A stretch of 16,316 nucleotides of DNA from CBDVBD01 sp965372135 (GTDB lineage Bacteria > Electryoneota > RPQS01 > CBDVBD01): contig CBDVBD010000065.1 of NCBI GenBank assembly GCA_965372135.1, positions 1-16,316 on the forward strand. The letters run 5' to 3'. The translations under genes were made by a program, and so were the position numbers. The notes beneath the pieces were generated by a model. The model had not been told where the DNA came from and searched no databases. It saw nothing but the letters and a program-made list of their open reading frames with translations. Shown here piece after piece: positions 13,151-16,316 of the stretch (position 1 is its first letter; the number at the start of each line of letters is the position of its first letter).

Positions 13151-14359
13151 ATGGCAGGACGTGGTGAAGCCGGACGCCGGGACAAAGGCGTTCGATCGGA
13201 CTGCTGGGTATTGTTGGAAACCACCGATTCCGGGGGTATCGAGCTGAAGCTGACCAGCAAAGTCGAATCCATGTACGGGGAATCGATCCGCCAATTGTGC
13301 CAGGAGGAGCTGCAAGCGCTGGGTGTCCAAAATGCCAAAGTAGAAATAGAGGATTTCGGCGCGGTGCCGTTCGTGTTGATGGCACGATTGGAAACGGCAG
13401 CTAAGCGCGCCGGTATCGATGTGGGCGACGGTTTCCTGCCGGACATGGCGGAACACTGCACCTATGACACCACCAAGGAACGCTTCCGCCGATCCCGTCT
13501 CTATCTTCCCGGCAATGAGCCCCGGTTCTTCCTCAATGCTGGTATCCACAAACCGGACGGCATCATCCTCGACCTGGAAGATGCGGTGGCACCTCCCGAG
13601 AAAGACGCCGCCCAGGTGCTGGTGCGGAATACTCTTCGCCAAGTTGATTTCTACGGCGCCGAGCGGATGGTGCGGATTAATCAGGTACCCAAGGGTCTGG
13701 ATGACCTGGAATATATTATCCCCCACAACGTCCATGTGGTGCTGATTCCCAAATGCGAAAGCGCCGATCAAGTGCTGGAGGTCGACGCCAAAATCAAGGC
13801 GATAAAGAAAACCCATTCCATGGATAATCCAGTGTACTTGATGCCCATCATCGAAAGCGCCCTGGGCGCCATCAAATCCTACGAAATCGCATCCGCTGCC
13901 GAAACCGTGATCGCTTTGGCGGTTGGACTGGAAGATTATACTGCCGACATCGGCACTCAGCGCACCCTGGATGGTAAAGAGAGTTTCTGGATGCGCAGCC
14001 AGGTGGTCAACGCCGCTCGAGCCGCTGGCGTCCAACCCATCGACACCGTTTTTTCCGACGTCACCGACATGGATGGTCTGCGCGAAAGTGTGATCGAAGC
14101 CAAGTCGTTAGGCTTCGACGGCAAAGGCTGCATCCACCCCCGGCAGATCGCGGTGGTGCATGACGCCATCGCCCCCAGCCAAAAGGAAATCGACCGATCC
14201 ACCCGGATTGTGATCGCCTTCGAAGAGGCGGAAGCGAAAGGGTTAGGCGTGGTGTCTTTGGGCAGCAAAATGATCGACCCGCCGGTGGTGAAACGGGCGT
14301 TACATACCGTAAAACTGGCAGTAGCGGCCGGAAAATTACCTGAAAATTGGCGAGACTAA
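13151..14359 (+). CDS. CitD-CitE fusion: citrate/citramalate lyase acyl carrier protein plus beta subunit
   Basis: The 402-residue protein is a fusion. Residues about 1-90 resemble the citrate lyase acyl carrier (CitD): SDCWVLLETTDSGGIELKL, then ESMYGESIRQL and VLMARLETAAKRA align with E. coli CitD. Ser16 corresponds to the serine that carries the phosphoribosyl-dephospho-CoA arm. Residues about 113-395 are a CitE/HpcH TIM-barrel lyase: RSRLYLPGNEPRF, DGIILDLEDAV, RMVRIN with R175, PIIES with E235, GLEDYTADIG with D262, and GKGCIHPRQI. CitE cleaves a citryl- or citramalyl-thioester to acetyl-thioester and oxaloacetate or pyruvate. GAGAGGAGG precedes ATG 13151, 2 bases after leuD, so the three genes are one operon. 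No alpha subunit (CitF) or CitX/CitG/CitC is in the window, so full activity depends on genes elsewhere. Confidence 0.85.
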   Translation: MAGRGEAGRRDKGVRSDCWVLLETTDSGGIELKLTSKVESMYGESIRQLCQEELQALGVQNAKVEIEDFGAVPFVLMARLETAAKRAGIDVGDGFLPDMAEHCTYDTTKERFRRSRLYLPGNEPRFFLNAGIHKPDGIILDLEDAVAPPEKDAAQVLVRNTLRQVDFYGAERMVRINQVPKGLDDLEYIIPHNVHVVLIPKCESADQVLEVDAKIKAIKKTHSMDNPVYLMPIIESALGAIKSYEIASAAETVIALAVGLEDYTADIGTQRTLDGKESFWMRSQVVNAARAAGVQPIDTVFSDVTDMDGLRESVIEAKSLGFDGKGCIHPRQIAVVHDAIAPSQKEIDRSTRIVIAFEEAEAKGLGVVSLGSKMIDPPVVKRALHTVKLAVAAGKLPENWRD

Positions 14360-14399
14360 AGAAGCAGTTGACGATTTCAGAAAAACTTAGGAGGGTAAA

Positions 14400-15332
14400 A
14401 TGAAATCGCAAAGTTTGTTCAAAAAGCCGTTCTTTATCGCATTCATAATCGTCTTGATTTGCCTGATTATTGTTTTAATCAGGATTCACACCTATGCCTG
14501 GCCCTGGTTGGCTAGGAACCCGGAACATAAAGTAGGGGCAACAGAAGGTGCCTGGAATATGGCGTTGATGGTGGACATGCTTGGGCAGCTGGAAACCATC
14601 TATTTACCGCACGCTGAAGCTATTCTAGCCGCAGAGAAACAACTTGCGGACGGTAAAGAACCCGGGCAAATTATTAAGGATTTGTCCGTGTTGCCAGGAG
14701 TGGACGCTTCTATCATCGCCGAAATAGGAGGTGAGATTTACCAATACCCGGTGGGTTTATACCAGGTTGATGATTTGAAATCCCAAATAGAAGAATTTGA
14801 AGAGGATGCCAATTGGTATCCACACCCAATCTTACGCCGTAAGGTAACGGGATTGACTCGGTTTGTAAAATGGAAGGCAGGTCAAGATTCTCTAAATCTC
14901 ATGTTACGTTATGCTGAAGAAGCTGGTGCCGAAAAAAAAGTGTTGGGTTTGGTGCTCGATCCCACTTGGATTTTGGATCAAATTCCTGCTTTTATGGACA
15001 GTGTAATAAAGGAAGATCCCCTGTTACTCTTCTGGTCGGTACCGAAAGAACGGCAGGAACAGACTATTGGTATTACTTATCAGGGTGACACACTGTGGTG
15101 GGATGACAACTCATCGTTAGATACCAAATCATACCGGCAACCCGCTTGGTTGTTGAATGGAATGTTTGTACATGCTAGGTTTCATTGGATTTGGGAAGAA
15201 AACAATAATGCCAGAATCATGCCAGGCATCCGTAATTATTTCATCTTGACAGAAATCCTCTTCATAGTTTTAGTAATTTTAGCCTTGTTTGCTATTCGTC
15301 CAACAAATAAACCGCAACCCTCAGGAGACTAA
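14400..15332 (+). CDS. two-TM protein with extracytoplasmic domain, sensor-like, no output domain
   Basis: A 310-residue protein of no family I recognise. One N-terminal helix (about 11-28) and one C-terminal helix (about 281-298) frame a roughly 250-residue domain that should face outside the cytoplasm. This is the layout of the sensory half of a histidine kinase, but it ends with a short polar tail (IRPTNKPQPSGD) and has no HAMP, kinase or other output domain. A strong AGGAGGG site (14388-14395 region) precedes ATG 14400, 40 bases after the lyase, so it may belong to that operon and sense a related metabolite. The reading frame is intact; the output partner may have been encoded in the disrupted stretch just downstream. 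Confidence 0.6.
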   Translation: MKSQSLFKKPFFIAFIIVLICLIIVLIRIHTYAWPWLARNPEHKVGATEGAWNMALMVDMLGQLETIYLPHAEAILAAEKQLADGKEPGQIIKDLSVLPGVDASIIAEIGGEIYQYPVGLYQVDDLKSQIEEFEEDANWYPHPILRRKVTGLTRFVKWKAGQDSLNLMLRYAEEAGAEKKVLGLVLDPTWILDQIPAFMDSVIKEDPLLLFWSVPKERQEQTIGITYQGDTLWWDDNSSLDTKSYRQPAWLLNGMFVHARFHWIWEENNNARIMPGIRNYFILTEILFIVLVILALFAIRPTNKPQPSGD

Positions 15333-15336
15333 TGTA

Positions 15337-15468
15337 ATGGCTAATGAACTAGTGATTACCGCCAGATTACTCCTCCTGATCATTTCTTGTCATCCCGCAC
15401 TTGATGCGGGAACCAGGGGAGAGGGTAAAGAATTATTTACAACTGCATGCTATACGCCAAATGATTAA
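15337..15468 (+). pseudogene. possible gene remnant interrupted by a dispersed repeat
   Basis: A 43-codon frame starts at ATG 15337, 4 bases after the sensor-like gene, with an AGGAG about 8 bases upstream. It begins MANELVITARLLLLIIS and then enters the repeat at 15388, which encodes CHPALDAG, a peptide typical of translated dispersed repeats. After it the frame drifts into unrelated sequence and stops at 15466-15468. The good initiation site and hydrophobic start suggest the 5' end of a real gene, cut by repeat insertion. It may instead be chance. Confidence 0.35.
15388..15411. repeat. TGTCATCCC-type dispersed repeat, copy 2
   Basis: Identical over 24 bases to 10393-10416, with CCCGCA/TGCGGG arms. 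It lies inside the possible gene remnant between the sensor-like gene and the final gene. Confidence 0.8.
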
Positions 15469-15510
15469 AACCATGCAGAAAAAGACAATATTTTTTATGG
15501 GAGGTCGACA

Positions 15511-16316
15511 ATGCGATATGAAACGAAAGATGACTGTAAACTGTGCAATTTACAAGCCGATTACAATGCTGATCTAGCGAGGGAGATTTATAATTATAAT
15601 TGCCCGAACTGTGGCAAATTTGTGATCACTCTTGAGGCATCAACGAGCATGAATAGCGACAAAGCAGATGAAAAGTGGAGCTCGGAATGGGCACCACTCA
15701 TTAGTTATGTAGTAAGGAAAGCCTATGATAATGGCAAGAGGCTAACTCTAACTATGGAGTTATATGATTCGATAAAAGAAAATGAGACTCTTCCAACAGT
15801 TGCTGAACAGGCTTATCTTCTAGTATTGTGGTTAGGAAAGGAACTTAAGAAAGACCCTGGTAAATTCATAGAAATAATTCCAGAGACATTCAGAGCGAGG
15901 ATTGGAGCAAGTTCGAAAGAAGGAGTGAGTTATATTTTGGATAACCTCTTACTAGGGTCTGACGACTTTGATGCACTAATCGAAAAAAGCAGGCTGTCAA
16001 GAAGCGATATCACTGATTATATTGTCAGGCTCACTTACGAAGGGTGGAAGAAATATGAAGAATTGAATCGAGAAGGAATCAATACCAATAGGGCATTTAT
16101 GGCAATGAAGTATAAAGTCGCGGAAGAGGGTCAGATAACGCAGGAAGAATGGGAAAATATGTATAAGGCATTCAAGGCGGCTGCCCAAAAGGCAGGATTT
16201 GATTTGTATAAGCTTGATGAAAAGCCGGAAGCGGGATTGATTGATGATAGGATGCTTGTAGAAATTCGCAATTCGAAGTTCACTGTTGCCGATTTAACAT
16301 TTGGGAATCAGGGAGC
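15511..16316 (+). CDS. zinc-ribbon protein with C-terminal nucleoside-deoxyribosyltransferase-like domain (3' end outside window)
   Basis: The frame is open from ATG 15511 to the window end (268 codons), with GGGAGG about 6 bases before the start. The N-terminus has two CxxC pairs, CKLC (9-12) and CPNC (31-34), a zinc ribbon. A helical middle follows, with a DNLLLGSDDFDALIEK segment. From about residue 190, NRAFMAMKY, then FKAAAQKAGFDLYKLDEKP, RMLVEIRNSKFTVADLTFGNQG match the start of the nucleoside 2-deoxyribosyltransferase-like fold (compare FVAMPF and IADLT), in which a glutamate and aspartates shape the active site. This domain occurs in nucleotide-cleaving effectors. Base composition is AT-rich, unlike the lyase operon. 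The rest of the catalytic domain is not in the window, so activity is uncertain. Confidence 0.65.
   Translation, partial: MRYETKDDCKLCNLQADYNADLAREIYNYNCPNCGKFVITLEASTSMNSDKADEKWSSEWAPLISYVVRKAYDNGKRLTLTMELYDSIKENETLPTVAEQAYLLVLWLGKELKKDPGKFIEIIPETFRARIGASSKEGVSYILDNLLLGSDDFDALIEKSRLSRSDITDYIVRLTYEGWKKYEELNREGINTNRAFMAMKYKVAEEGQITQEEWENMYKAFKAAAQKAGFDLYKLDEKPEAGLIDDRMLVEIRNSKFTVADLTFGNQG

Noticed and set aside
13112..14035. 307-codon open frame on the minus strand
   Set aside because: It overlaps the CitD-CitE fusion, shows no family motif, and has no ribosome site.
15997..16188. 63-codon minus-strand frame
   Set aside because: It is antisense to the zinc-ribbon gene, whose frame stays open to the window end.
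1..16316. CRISPR array, tRNA or rRNA genes, IS transposase
   Set aside because: No regularly spaced direct repeats with unique spacers, no cloverleaf or rRNA sequence, and no transposase gene were seen.

Overview
The window is a bacterial chromosomal segment in which every gene I can support lies on the + strand. The backbone is GC-moderate central-metabolism sequence, and three visibly AT-rich genes interrupt it. Short palindromic repeats fill most of the intergenic gaps. The organism cannot be named from this sequence. Archaeal-type LeuC/LeuD proteins, a stand-alone beta-CASP nuclease and repeat-rich spacers would fit an uncultivated FCB-type or neighbouring candidate phylum, but that is a low-confidence guess.

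Layout. 43-1452: a beta-CASP metallo-beta-lactamase RNA-processing nuclease. 1453-1680: a cluster of hairpin repeats. 1681-2256: a small iron-sulfur flavoprotein-type oxidoreductase. 2257-2439: more repeat sequence. 2440-4587: an AT-rich membrane protein with a PIN-like nuclease domain and a coiled coil. 4701-6486: an isocitrate-dehydrogenase-type enzyme followed by an HD-domain phosphohydrolase. 6611-8422: a fused LeuC-LeuD-type hydro-lyase. 8555-10383: two tandemly duplicated EamA/DMT transporters. 10479-11276: an AT-rich HEPN/DUF4145-like gene. 11342-14359: a LeuC, LeuD and CitD-CitE fusion operon. 14400-15332: a two-TM protein that looks like a sensor without an output domain. 15337-15468: a possible gene remnant cut by a repeat. 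15511 to the end: the 5' part of an AT-rich gene with a zinc ribbon and a nucleoside-deoxyribosyltransferase-like domain.

How it may work together. Two aconitase-superfamily hydro-lyases, a decarboxylating 2-hydroxyacid dehydrogenase with NADP-type residues, and a citrate-lyase-type beta subunit fused to its acyl carrier protein point to di- and tricarboxylic acid interconversion. This could be a citrate/isocitrate/2-oxoglutarate branch, a mesaconate/citramalate branch, or both. Plain leucine synthesis is less likely, since LeuA and a LeuB-type dehydrogenase are absent here. The second hydro-lyase operon has no visible CitF (alpha subunit).

The most notable non-coding feature is a set of hairpins of differing sequence, each directly preceded by GTAG, as in REP elements mobilised by RAYT (TnpA_REP) transposases. 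One of them supplies the C-terminus and stop codon of a transporter gene. Both hydro-lyase genes are also preceded by arrays with an 8-bp period (AACTTNNN) ending just before the start codon. The three AT-rich genes (PIN-like, HEPN-like, zinc ribbon plus NDT-like) have effector-like domains and look horizontally acquired. A joint defence system is not demonstrated.
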